A program made the translations under genes and the position numbers. The notes below the pieces were generated by a model. That model made no database searches, had not been told where the DNA came from, and worked only from the letters and a program-made list of their open reading frames with translations. 64,000 nt of DNA, from assembly GCA_033725935.1 (NCBI GenBank), contig MU867082.1, forward strand, positions 432,949-496,948, written 5' to 3'. The stretch comes from Cladorrhinum sp. PSN259. Taxonomy: Eukaryota; Ascomycota; Sordariomycetes; Sordariales; Podosporaceae. This document shows positions 43,836 through 55,048 of the stretch, in pieces. How positions within the stretch are numbered: position 1 is the first letter of the stretch; every line of letters begins with the position of its first letter.

Positions 43836-46800
43836 ATGGGGTCTGGGGGTGGCTATGACAATGATGCAATGATTGAATTGGTGCTTCAGCCTTCAGCCTT
43901 GTGGGATGAATCAAGATATTGTTTCCTTGAGGCGGGTGAATAGAATGGGGGGGTTTCATGTTCTTCTAGTGGATGTAAGTGTAAGGGACGGGAAGGGCTG
44001 TGCAAGCAGAGGTTATGTATTCGGTTCGGCAAAAAAGATGTGATTGGAAGAAAGGACAAGGCAAGTTCTTGTCATACTCGGACTCGGAGGTTCATCAGGA
44101 TTGGACCCGGTGGATTGGTTGAGGATTCCTTTCGTATGTACGTATTCGATGATTACTTACTGGCTCTCGAATTGATGACAACCTCGGTGATGGATTGGAT
44201 TCTGTGTGGTGAACGATTTTCGGGTCAGCCCCTGATTCAGGGGGATGATGATAATCCGTACCCCGTATACGCAACATTGACCACCAAATAAACTCGTTTC
44301 TCTGTGCGAGATCATCATGCTCAAATCTCCACCGTGGTGATACTGTGCAATATACCGAAAGAAAAGCAGTGTTCTTTTGTGTGTTCTGTGCAACCATGAA
44401 TGCCGGCGCATGCTGATGATGATGATGATCAGTCCCAAAAGAGTGATGTGTGGATGAGGGTGCTGACCACCCATCTTTCGAGGTCGCACCACAGGCGATA
44501 GATTACTGGATTTGGGTGTTCCCCCAGCCGGGCGGCTATCCTCAATAATATGTCGTGCAGCAGTAATTCACACACACTTTCCAGCCAATCATATTTCTTT
44601 GTGCGAGTGATGGGTGTGTACACCGTCGAACCATTTTGGGATTTCATGTGAGAGTCAAACCAACAGGTTCGTGTGAGTATTTGCCCTCGCATCGAGATTT
44701 TCGTTTCTGGGGGCGATGATGATGTCTCTTGGTAAGCCTGGAGCGTTGGGGACTTGACAGTCTCACGAGGCCATTTGGAAGACATCCAAAGCGAGAGCGC
44801 ATAACTTTTACTGTCTTGAAAGTGTAGATTTCAAAATTGAGACATATCGTCCAAACCCACTAGCACGCGCTGAATAAGTCCCCACACACATCGTCTTCCA
44901 GGCTTCCAAATAAAAGGCCAAACTGGAACTAGCCACAGGCTTCTTCCTTTGCTTCTAGAAGCAATCGCGAATGCTGCTGACTACGGATCGCACTTGGTGC
45001 GCATCCAGAATACGCCGCAGCAAGCCCGCCCCCAGGCTGCCGAATTCTTTCTTTCTTCTCCCACTCATTCCAACGGCGTAAACACCACGCGAGAAAAAAC
45101 CTGCAGCCCAAAAACGAGGCATTCGTATGCTGCTTATTATTTTTAGTGGTTGAAAACGCTCGTGTGTGGCTGCCATTCACCATCCCCCCGCCCGCCCCAA
45201 CTTCTCTTCTAGGCGCAGCAAGCAGTAAACTAAAAGATGCAGCTCTTCTGTCGGTTGGAGTGTTGCATTGGTCCCGTCCTACTTACATACACACCCCTCC
45301 ATCTCAGCCACTGACTGCATCACGAGCTAGTGTACATCCAGCTTAGGAGGGAGAAAGAACACCATTCCGGGAATTCGCTCTCTGGGGTTTAAGCGGACGA
45401 TGGGCTCCGGGTATAGTAAAACGAGTGAGGATGGGCAGTACTGTATCCCACACGGTGTGATTTTTTTTTTTGAAGATGGTACGGATGTCTCGGGCGCGTC
45501 GGCCGATATTGAACGACGGGGCGGACGGCTTCAGCACTTTCTAACCCCGCCGCAGCCGCAGACGCGGCCGACGGTGTTTTTCTTTTTGCTTTCGGTTTTG
45601 GTAGTCTACCGAGCTCCGAACGGTGATTGAACGTTTATTTTATTTTCCAGCACGGATAACCGCTTTCCCGGGAGGCTGGCTACATCCATTACATACACAG
45701 GAAAGCTGACGGGTACGAACATGAGAAACACGAACAGTCAATCTACCCGTTTAATGATTTGCCTTTTTTAGAAAGTCTAGATCTCAGGTTGCAGCTGATG
45801 CTCGGTAATGTCGCAGAACGATCGGATCGGGCATATGTACATCTTCTCTATTTTCTGTCTCATGATTTAAAAACGGGGTTCTAGATAGAATGCGCGTGCT
45901 TATCCGGTATATGAAAAGGAAAGCATAAGCGAAACGTCGAATTGATGATATGATGATGCACGCAACGCAAAATAGAAAGGCTTATGATTTCTCACCTGAC
46001 TTCTTTTCTTGTCTCGTGTGTCTCTCGACCCAACAGACTCCAAATAGAGAGCCCAATATAGGTAGGTACCTAAAAATGATGTGAATTAAGTTAGATTACC
46101 CCTCACTTTCAGCGCGATTATTTTCGGTCGTGCGGGCGGGCGCTTGCGATGGGATGTTCAGATTATGGGGTTGTCGGTTGTTGTTGGTCAGGCTTCCCCT
46201 GCTAACGCGGCCGTTGAAAAGTAGAAGGGACTCCACAGATGACGTCGTGGAACGAATTGCTCCTCTTCTCCAAACCGAACACAGTTTGTGAGATACTGTA
46301 TTCTTTTTTTTTTTTCCTTTTCCTGGAATTGGAAGGTATCCATTTCTCTTAAGCGAATCCTGAAAATCTTGATTTCTGTTCAAATTGCTTTTCGAGAAGA
46401 ACCAAAAAAAACATGAAATAAACTTTTGCTGCAGTTGTTCCATCAACTCGTAATGATTGACTTGAAAGAGATGCAGTCAAAGGCGGGGTAAGGTAAAGTT
46501 GACGATCGGGAATCGCCATGCCCCGCAGTTTAGCGCAACCAGAAAGGCCAGTGGATTTTACCTAATGCCCCACAGGGGTGTCTGCCAAGAGCATCCAGGT
46601 CCATTTGACAGGTCGGAGTCTGCCGGGCGGCACTTTTGAGGAGATGGATATCCTCGGTTTTGAAGATGGTTAGCAGGATTGGACTGAGATTGGGCAGGAT
46701 TGTGGTGTGGTGATAATAATGGCTTCGACAAAATGCGGGGTGTGATGCCATGGTATCGAATGTCTTGAACGAGACTCAATTCTGGGATTCGGTTCCAGGT

Positions 46801-46861
46801 GTTCTTCTGTCCAACATCAGCATGTAAACACCTCCCTGAGTTCAGGGGCTACTGTTTATGT

Positions 46862-46873
46862 GGGTTAGGGTTA
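46862..46873 (+). repeat. two telomere-type repeats (GGGTTAGGGTTA)
   Basis: A perfect 12-nt match to two TTAGGG units; the C-rich template-like strand (TAACCCTAACCC) is the minus strand. On the minus strand a small hairpin with a CCCTG stem follows about 16 nt downstream. See findings. Confidence 0.85.
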
Positions 46874-48798
46874 TGTGAAGACGACCACAAAACACCCATC
46901 CACAAGTCCCTTTAATATACATTTGCAAGTTTTGCGGCAAGGAAGGAGAACGGGGTAAAATAGATTGATCTGATTTCTATTTACCAGCATCAGAAACTTT
47001 GGATCTCATCTCGTCTTCAGCCCTCCCCCATTCTCAAAGCAGATTTTGGCGACCCAGGTCAGCACTAGCACACTAGCATGTTCAATAACACACGTCCCTG
47101 GTGTTTTTATATCCATAGCTGTGTTCTAAGCATACCGTTTGGAAGATTAAATGGACTTTTTTACAAAGTAAATAGCTCTTTTGCCAAAATAAGTAGGCAT
47201 CGAGGAAGATAGGTAAGGGGTTATCTCAGAAGATCAGGTCTTTCTAGTTATTCAAAGCTACCACCCAGTAAATAAACATCAAAGTGGTAAATATAATGAA
47301 GCCCACCCTGCCCGAGCTTATCAAGAAAATTTGCACAATTAAATCAAAACGACATGTTAGTCTAGGTCAAATGAGAAGAGAAGAACTTGAAAATGCGGCC
47401 CTCGAATTTCTTCTCTCTCTCACCTCGATTACACGGACTCGATGTCTACAGAGCTAAATGAATACAGGTATAGACAAGAATAGCACAAAGTAACAGACAA
47501 ATATACCTCAACTATCACCAATCTAACTTCTTTTTACAATTGTTGAGAAGAGCGCAAATCTTCCCAGGTGCTTTTCCTTTCCGTCCGTTATGTTCTTTCG
47601 CCTCTGTCTTTCTTTCTTTCCTTCCTTCTTATCCCATTTTTTCTGTTTGCTGGCCATAGGCCGTTAATCTGTGATTTGTTTCTTCTCGTTGGCCAAATAC
47701 GAATATGTGCCTGCTTAGGTTCCCTCAGAGCGATTCTGACCCTTTACTTCTTGCCCTGCGCGCAATCAGTATCCTGGGCTTTGCCCTTTCTGGCGCTTAG
47801 CGACCTTCTCTTTTGTTATACTACTACCAACTTTCTCGTCTACAGCACCAGTATCATCTTTTTCCTCAATTAGCCTTTGCCTAATTTCAACATACGCAGC
47901 TTTATGCCCACCATCATCTAGAGTATGTTCATACTGGTCCCTCAAACTTGAAGTCTATTGGCATTCTATGGATAAAGACCAGACTTTGTGACTTTCGTCC
48001 TCCTTTGAGCTCCGTTTCTCTCCTTCGATTATCTATTTCGTGCTGTGTCATCATATAGTCCTCGAATTCCTGTTGTAGTTTGTCTTTCCCCGTTTCTTTC
48101 AGTGTTGTGGCAACGGGCCCGGCCCGGTATCCTAAAGTCCAGGTAGATGGCAGAGAACCTACGGAGTAGTGTAGTTCATTCGAGTTCAGTGTGGTCACGA
48201 TTCCCCCGAAGCATTGCCGGCTCCTCGCTGTGCACGCTTGACCTACCCGAGCTCCTTCCACGGGAAGGGATTAAAAGGATGGAGGATATAAAGTGTGAGG
48301 GACCTCGCCATCCATGGCGTCTACGTCGATAGGTCGACAACAACGTTTGAACACCAACACCAACAACAACACGGATTGATGGACAAGAAGCAACAACAGC
48401 AGCAAGAGATGCTGCAAAAGGAGCATCAACGACGAGCAGGAGTTGTTGCAGAATTGGAAGGTCCAAGCAATGCAATCCGAGCATCCGACGACAAAGAGAT
48501 TCAAAAAAAACAGAAAAGTAAAGATATCAAAGTCACTTGGAGTAAAGTTTTATTGGACTATAGAGGTCACTCGTCAATCTTGAATTTCATAAACTGGTCG
48601 TTGGGAAATACTCTTTTAATTCATTCAGATACGCTCGCCACCATAAAGCGACATGCGCAGAATTAAAGAAGAAAAGAAAGAAAACCTGTTCAGGCCAGCT
48701 AGAGACATGTAGCCGTGCCCAACTGCATACACGCCATCCTCCCTCCTCATGATTCGAGACTTAACAGATGACCCAATCGTCGTCGTCATCGTCAGTCT

Positions 48799-51210
48799 TC
48801 ACTTGACCCAAAGTTGAACTTCCTTCCCCAACACTTTCTCTTCCTTCTTACTCTCCAACTTCTCTTCCTTCGCCGCCAGCAATACCCGACGCGCATCCTC
48901 AAACTCCAACCTGAACTTCTCAATTTGAGTCTTATCCACCCAGATATAAGAGTTACCCTCGGTCTTCTTGAGAATGCCGTGAAGTTCCTTGGGATTGCTC
49001 TTCTTGATCTTCTTGGTGGTGGCAGCTGCGGTTTTGGGTGAGCTGGTGCCGCTAGTACCCGACGACTTCTTCCTCTTTTTACAATCACATGCCTTCCCTC
49101 CTTCCTTCTCCTTGCCCTTTTCCTTCTTTTCCTTCTTCTTTGATTTCTCCTTTTTGCCTTTGCCTGAGACGGATTCCTTTTCATCGTCACTATCTGATGA
49201 GCAGGTCTCTGACTGACGCAGCGTGGCTCGCTGGGAGGTAGCAGAAGAAGTAGAAGATGAGACCATTGACGACTCAGCTACCTCCATAGGTCTAGTGAAT
49301 GCTGTATCGCAAATCTTGAGAGTGCCATCAATGGTGCTAGCAACAGTAGAAGCGGCAGCAGTTCCGCTGGGACTGATATTCTGCTGCAAGGACTCCCCTC
49401 TCAATGGACTAATGGATCTCGAACTACACCCGCTGTTCGCAGGAGTCCCCTCTTCCGACTCGCCAAACCGAACTGTGTTCCCAATGGTCTTTTGAATAGC
49501 CCGTAACGTCTTGAAATTCTGAATAAACTGGCGGCCGACCTGTTCATTGAGCTCATCCATTTGCTCGAGCTTCTTGATGACTTGCGAGAAGAGAGGGCGG
49601 ATTGAATCTGGGATAGGGAATTGGCCTTTGCTCACTGCTGGTGCGGTGTCTTCTTTTGGTGGTGACGGAGAATCAGTCTCTTTAGGGTTGGGTTCTTGTA
49701 ACCGCTCTGTGGACTGGTTTGTGGATTGCTCTGTGGACTGCCCAGCTGAGGACTGCTCTTGTGGCTGTTCGCATGGTGGCTGTCCCTTTCCCCTGCCCTG
49801 CTCCTCCGACTGTTTGCAATCACCAGCATCGGGTGATACCCTCAGTTTGTACCCAAATCCGAAACAATGCCACATGAACTGCTTCATAAACGTTACAATG
49901 TCCTTGAATATCTCAGATTTCTGCTCGTTCAATACGCGGCCATTCTCCCTGCATGCCTTCTCAGATGATTCGATCCATCCTCTCAAGTGGCTTATGGCAG
50001 AAAGTAGGGCTGGGATTTTGGGCCGGAGGATGGTAAGCGGTGAGGGCGAGATTGGGCCGTAGCTTGACTCCATATCGGAATTGGGGCAGGATTCGCTTTC
50101 GGGTTCGGACTCGAGAATATCTAAGAGATCCCTGGTTATGTGCTCGGCCATCATGTTCATTACTCCCAATTGGTGAATGAGGGCAACAAATGGGTCGACG
50201 ACTTCGTCTGTCAGCCCGACCTCATCTCTAAGGTTTTCGAAAGAAGCCATGATCTTTTGCATCTTTTGGGCGGTTGTTTCCTGAGAACCGGAGAGTGACT
50301 TGGATGATATGTCTAATGCCTTGATGAACCAGAGCATGTCCTTGAATTTTTCGATATTCTCGGGGAGGTATTTATGGCATTGCTTTTTGTATCTATGCCA
50401 GAGCCGTTGACCGAAGCGGGAGAGATGCGTGGTCTTGAAAATGATGTTGATGACACTGTAGAAATTGTCTTGCCACCATTTTTGGTGGCCAGGGTCGGAG
50501 GGTTGCTCCACATGAAGCCAGAATGGGTCAGAGGTCCGCATGCAGGCCTGAAGCTCGAGAACGAGGGCAGAAATGATGCCGTACCCGGAGACGTCAAAGG
50601 CGAGTATTGGTCCCTCACCAGTGGCCTCTGAAGATGATGCGGGGGCTTCAGGCCAGACCACCGAGATAGTTGCAGTGCTGTCTTGATCGGGGGATGATGT
50701 TGGCGGAGGAAACACCTTGGTCGTCTTGATTATTTCGCTCTTTGGCCATCTACCCGCTTTCCCTGAATTCCTTTTGAAAACGCGCCACCACTCGTTGCCG
50801 GCTATAGTCGCACGGAACCCTGTTTTGCTCAGTTTGGAGATCTGCTTCTTCCGGCACAGGCATACGACGTCCTTTGGATTTGCGTACATCTTGGTTCCGT
50901 CCTCCAGTTTGCAGAAATAGCGAATGTGATTGTTAGTTTCCGTGTGACTCTCGAAATGGACCTTCTTGGCCTTATGTTTGCCAGTGGGCGGCTTTCGGGG
51001 TTGAGAGGTTGCGAGCGATTGATCGCCATCGAGGGGTTGACCAAAAATCTGGCTGATGGTGGCGCGAATTTGGTCTTCCCATCTGTGTTCAAGTTCCGGC
51101 TCCCTGTTGGCACAGAGCGCAAAGACACTTGTTGGGCAATTTAGCTCAGTTGCATTGTTCTTGATGATGAAGGCGTAGATTGCCTCGAGGTGGGTGACTG
51201 GATCCTCCAT
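48799..51210 (-). CDS. 803-residue protein of unknown function, lineage-specific in appearance
   Basis: Single open frame of 804 codons from the ATG at 51210 (MEDPVTHLEAIYAF); the frame extends 15 codons upstream from a TTG only. I recognise no domain. Visible parts: an N-terminal ~350 residues of mixed, foldable composition with Trp-rich patches (NEWWRVFKRN, DPFWLHVEQ, HQKWWQDNFY) and three nearby Cys pairs or singles (CLCRKK); a helical middle; a Gln/Ser/Glu repeat-like linker near 485-515 (QSTEQSTNQSTE); a helical block (VIKKLEQMDELNEQVGRQF); a Ser-rich region; a strongly basic Lys/Glu cluster at about 681-713 (KGKKEKSKKKEKKEKGKEKE) likely to be a nuclear or nucleolar signal; and a C-terminal LHGILKKTEGNSYIWVDKTQ segment, where GILKK resembles a PP1-docking or ribosomal type motif only weakly. 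Codon use looks normal and no introns are needed. It is flanked by 10 kb of gene-free DNA and by a MITE-like element. Confidence 0.75.
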   Translation of the reverse strand: MEDPVTHLEAIYAFIIKNNATELNCPTSVFALCANREPELEHRWEDQIRATISQIFGQPLDGDQSLATSQPRKPPTGKHKAKKVHFESHTETNNHIRYFCKLEDGTKMYANPKDVVCLCRKKQISKLSKTGFRATIAGNEWWRVFKRNSGKAGRWPKSEIIKTTKVFPPPTSSPDQDSTATISVVWPEAPASSSEATGEGPILAFDVSGYGIISALVLELQACMRTSDPFWLHVEQPSDPGHQKWWQDNFYSVINIIFKTTHLSRFGQRLWHRYKKQCHKYLPENIEKFKDMLWFIKALDISSKSLSGSQETTAQKMQKIMASFENLRDEVGLTDEVVDPFVALIHQLGVMNMMAEHITRDLLDILESEPESESCPNSDMESSYGPISPSPLTILRPKIPALLSAISHLRGWIESSEKACRENGRVLNEQKSEIFKDIVTFMKQFMWHCFGFGYKLRVSPDAGDCKQSEEQGRGKGQPPCEQPQEQSSAGQSTEQSTNQSTERLQEPNPKETDSPSPPKEDTAPAVSKGQFPIPDSIRPLFSQVIKKLEQMDELNEQVGRQFIQNFKTLRAIQKTIGNTVRFGESEEGTPANSGCSSRSISPLRGESLQQNISPSGTAAASTVASTIDGTLKICDTAFTRPMEVAESSMVSSSTSSATSQRATLRQSETCSSDSDDEKESVSGKGKKEKSKKKEKKEKGKEKEGGKACDCKKRKKSSGTSGTSSPKTAAATTKKIKKSNPKELHGILKKTEGNSYIWVDKTQIEKFRLEFEDARRVLLAAKEEKLESKKEEKVLGKEVQLWVK

Positions 51211-51807
51211 GGTAAGCGTTGTCGAGGTTGTTGGATGAGTTGGTCGAGATTGCAAAGTTGGCGAAGAAGTTGGGTCATTACGCTGTTGATTGGCGTCGAC
51301 GCTGCAGCGTCAAGTCATGTGAGTGTTCCGGAGAGTCATCACTGTGGAAACTTAGTTTTACTCAATTTCGCACGTGTACTTGGTCGACGACATGGTTTGT
51401 GATGTCACTCAACTTGACTTTGGTAAACCACCCACTGCACCAAAACTTTACTGAGATTATACACAGACACCGACGTCATAGATAGGAGAAAAAAGGTTCT
51501 TGATATGCATTTTTGGTCGTGTTTCCACTGTAATTTTGCCATTTGAAGGCAAATTCTCTGGTACGAGGGGAGGAAGAAGTTGCAGGCGAAGAGATCAACG
51601 AGAGGAGATGTAACGAGGAGCAGCAATACAGAGTAAAGATTTCGTGTTGAAACCATCAAATTAATTTACCATCATCGGCATAACAATGAGCCCGCAGCGG
51701 ATATTGTGGTCGAGATGATATTTTAAGCATTAACGTCAAGGTTTGAAGATGAGGGAACTTTGATATGGTATTACCATGGTCGGAGGTGGATATTGGCAGA
51801 CAGATAT

Positions 51808-52086
51808 GTACAATCTAATGCTTAAATATTTGTTAGTGCGGTACACGCCCAATTCACTCCTTCCTATGCCTATTTCACTTATTTATACGCCTATTTAGCT
51901 TCTATTAATGCATTCCTGCCTCCTTTCTACGCATGCTAAATATTCAATTACGTACTTATCTTTTTAATTTGCGATTTTCTAATACCTTTCGGTTTGTATT
52001 TTTGATTAGCCTCGGCACCTTATTTCTGTCCTTGGTTTTATGGTGTATGTACCGAGCTAATAAATATTTTAAGCATTAGATTGTAC
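51808..52086. mobile_element. MITE-like element with ~40-bp terminal inverted repeats
   Basis: The left arm begins GTACAATCTAATGCTTAAA at 51808. The reverse complement of the right arm, read from 52086 inward, begins with the same 19 bases, then continues ATATTTATTAG against TATTTGTTAG and CGGTACA against CGGTACA, giving about 40 bp of near identity with few mismatches or gaps. The interior is ~190 bp, AT-rich and noncoding. The ends can be read as TA-CAATC...GATTG-TA, which would fit a TA target duplication of Tc1/mariner-type elements. Size and structure fit a non-autonomous MITE. A detached 15-nt copy of the arm (ATATTTTAAGCATTA) lies at 51718-51732. Confidence 0.75.
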
Positions 52087-52968
52087 TGGGTAATAGTGTA
52101 TGTGAAATTTCTCGTATCGTTAATCGCCGACTCCCATTGGCTCCCAAATCACCGGCAGCCCGAAATCGGCAAACAGGCCGGTTCGGTGGGGCCTAACAAA
52201 AACTCCTAGACCCACTGAGTTCCAGCCATCCGGTACGTGTTTTCCCTGCCGCGCAGCTGCATTCTTCTTCAACCTGCGAGTCCGTGCCCAGCTACCGCAA
52301 TTACCGGTCATGGCGGTTTCTTTTTCTGTCAATTTTTGCCATCTTGACGTTGCATCGGCTGATGCATTGTCTTTCTTTCTTCTCTCTCTTGGAATGAAAA
52401 TTACAATTCCGTCAGATATTTGTTGGAAAAAAAAAGAAGAAAAAAAGAGAACATCATGCAAAAAAGAGAACAGAAAAACGGAAACAATCAACCGTTATTT
52501 CCAGTGAGCAGTGAAAGATAGCGACCCCACATGCCTCCGCACAATTGATGAAAGAGAGCGAGCGGCACTACCCTTGCGCCAAGACTGTCCAGGCCTCAAC
52601 CAGACTGCTGGGACACTCCTCCCATCATTTCCTTCACCGCCCCCTGGCCTCTCTTTGCCATGCAACATTGGCAGCCAAAAAAACCGAAGCTAGCTGCTTT
52701 TTTCCCTTCATCAGAGCACGCAGAAACACATCTTAGTACCAGTCCCTCGGGTACCAATGGAGATGGCGTTTCTTTTTTTTCTCGGCTCCTCCACCCCCGC
52801 CCGCTATATATTATTATAACCTTACCTCCTTGCACCCATTCCCCGCCCGCTTTTTTCCCTTCATTTTGTTTCCTCTCATTTCTTTTCTTGTTTATCGCTG
52901 CATAGCCCGTGTCATATCCGTTTCATTCTAGAACGAGCCGAGGTCACTGATTACCTGATTTCTTGTCT

Positions 52969-53029
52969 CGTTCACTCACTCACTTTCATTAAATTACTTA
53001 CTCACTCACTCACTCGCTCCCTTCAATCT
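52969..53029 (+). repeat. TCAC tetranucleotide-rich leader
   Basis: Imperfect TCAC/TTAC units in the promoter or 5' UTR of the methyltransferase gene. Confidence 0.7.
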
Positions 53030-53070
53030 GGGCGAGGAGCAATTCCATCATTGCCCGCCACTTCACAAAA

Positions 53071-55048
53071 ATGGGCGAAACCAACCACCAACCAAAACCA
53101 TTCTCAATCTCAAATTTATTAACTCACGAAAATGCATCACCATCATCGTCACATACCGCCAGCACTGCTGCATCCACATCATCATCCACCTCACTCCCGC
53201 CATTAACAACATCCACCTCGGCCACCTCAGGAGAGGAACAAATCGTCCCTCGCTGCAGCACCTCATCGTCCAACACCAGCACTGCTGATTTAAACCTGCT
53301 GCACCTGGACAATGCGGAGCAGTACCTGAAGGACCCAGACCGCTACCCACCTTCAATGACCGAGTCCATCCGGGAACATGTGTTTGAGGGAGGCATACGG
53401 TATCACGCCTACAAGTCTGGAAAGTACGCATTTCCCAACGACGAGATTGAGCAGAACAGAGACGACATGAAGCATAGCATGTGCTTGATGCTTTGTCAGG
53501 GGGAATATTTTTACGCGCCCGTGAAGGAGGTGCTGGAGAAGGGAGGCGAGGTCTTGGATTTGGGTGAGTGACAGTCTTTCTTCTGGCAGGAATCTCTGCA
53601 GTGGGGATGAGCGGGCTACTGGGATAGGGGAACTTAAAAGGCGGAATTTGCTGCTGCCCAAAGAGGAGGATGTCGAATCTGCAAGATGGCTTGGCTTCAC
53701 GGCAAAAAAACCGTTTCATGTTTCCCGTTGTGGTGGAGTGGATGGACAAACACCACGGGTTTCCGGTTGAGAGAGGAGCACGCAAAACGTTTTACTAGCG
53801 ATGCAAAGAGGCTGACCGAAGTCCCATCGTGGGTTGATGCACGACAGGTACCGGAACGGGAATTTGGGCTATAGAACGTAAGTGGCTTGAAGTTTCCTTT
53901 CTGTTGGGATTTCTTTTTCCTCGGGAGGCTGCAGATATGTCTCGCCTCAACGGTGTTACACGGACAATGGTAACAAGAACAGCACATTCGTGTGGATATC
54001 TCCTGTTTTTTGCCCCTGAACAAGTGTTGCTTTGGGATGTTCCCGGGTATCGGGTTACATTTGTGTGACCCTGTTCTTAGTAGTTCTATCCGTCCACCCT
54101 TCAGCCCGGTACTTTCCAAGTTCCCCGTTGTCGGATGCCGGTAGTTGATTGTACAACGAAACTTCTTCTGTCTGTATCATGACCCTGGCCTTTTTCTCAT
54201 TACCCGTTTTGGAACGGTATTTCCGAGCAACGAAAACAATAACACGCTGGTGAAACATGATACGGAAATTGACCTTCTCCCTACTAGTCGGCGACAGATA
54301 CCCGAACACAATGTTCACAGGCATCGACCTCTCACCCATCCAACCAAACCTCGTCCCAGAAAATGTCCACTTCTTCATCGACGACTTTGAAGAAGAATGG
54401 GTCGACCCGGTGAACAAGTATGACTACATACACATCCGACACACACTCCATTCCGTCCAAAGCACGCAACTTCTGCTTCAAAGAGCTATGCAGTACGTTC
54501 CACCCTCTGCCCACCAGATTCTACTCCACCCCAACTAACGTACTCTTAGACACCTAAAACCAGGCGGCTACATCGAGATCCAAGAAATAGAAGTCGTCCC
54601 TCAATCAGACGACGCCAGCATAAGCCCATCAATCCCGTACGCCTTCCGAGACTACATCAACTACATGGCAGCCGGCCTGCGCATCATGGGTTCAGAAATG
54701 CACGCTATTCTCCGACTCCCAGACGAGATGAAAGCAGCAGGGTTCGAGGACGTCCAGTCTATAACCCACAAAGCACCCCTGGGCATGTGGCCTCGGGATA
54801 AAAGGCTAAGACTCTGTGGATTGTTCATGCGGACCGCTATTATGGACGGCCTGAGAGGAATCTCCCATAGACCATTGACGGCGCTGGGGTGGACACAGCT
54901 GCAGATTGAGATGGTGCTCGTGGACGTGAGGAAGGCGCTGATGGATAGCAAGGTGCATGCGTATTTTACGTATCGTATCGTGTATGGAAGGAAGCCTTTG
55001 GACGGTAGTGGTAATCAAGGGAAAGAAGAGGCGGACAAGGGGCCCTGA
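53071..55048 (+). CDS. LaeA/TAM-type SAM-dependent methyltransferase with 30-nt microexon
   Basis: Class I methyltransferase of the large fungal LaeA-like/TAM family; most members have unknown substrates and some regulate secondary metabolism. Exons 53071-53563, 53848-53877, 54288-54492 and 54550-55048 give 408 residues. Residues 1 to ~75 are Ser/Thr-rich and disordered. The core starts YHAYKSGKYAFPNDEIEQNR and MKHSMCLMLCQGEYFYAPV, typical of the family. Motif I, LDLGTGTGIWAIELGDRYP (~163-180), is split over three exons; the 30-nt exon 2 encodes its heart. Then FTGIDLSPIQPNLVPENVHF (motif II region), YDYIHIRHTLHS and, across intron 3, HLKPGGYIEIQE, all diagnostic. Exon 2 was found by homology: donor GTGAGT, acceptor CGACAG before it, then donor GTAAGT and acceptor CTACTAG. 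Introns 1 and 2 are long (284 and 410 nt). No targeting signal. Confidence 0.9.

Larger units (their letters stand above)
38647..48798. other. 10-kb region without convincing gene, microsatellite-rich
   Basis: Between the gp1-like gene and the 803-residue gene. It holds several microsatellites, a GGGAT repeat, a 22-bp palindrome and a telomere-like dodecamer, each listed separately. Open frames are short, many built on dinucleotide runs. No tRNA, rRNA or snRNA motif was recognised. Confidence 0.5.
51211..53070. other. intergenic with MITE-like element
   Basis: Between the divergent 803-residue gene (-) and the methyltransferase gene (+). It holds the inverted-repeat element at 51808-52086 in an AT-rich stretch, then a CT-rich promoter with TCAC tetranucleotides before 53071. 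No gene was seen. Confidence 0.6.

Noticed and set aside
48814..50062. Plus-strand frames opposite the 803-residue gene
   Set aside because: Shadows of the long minus-strand gene; Leu/Ser-rich reverse translations.
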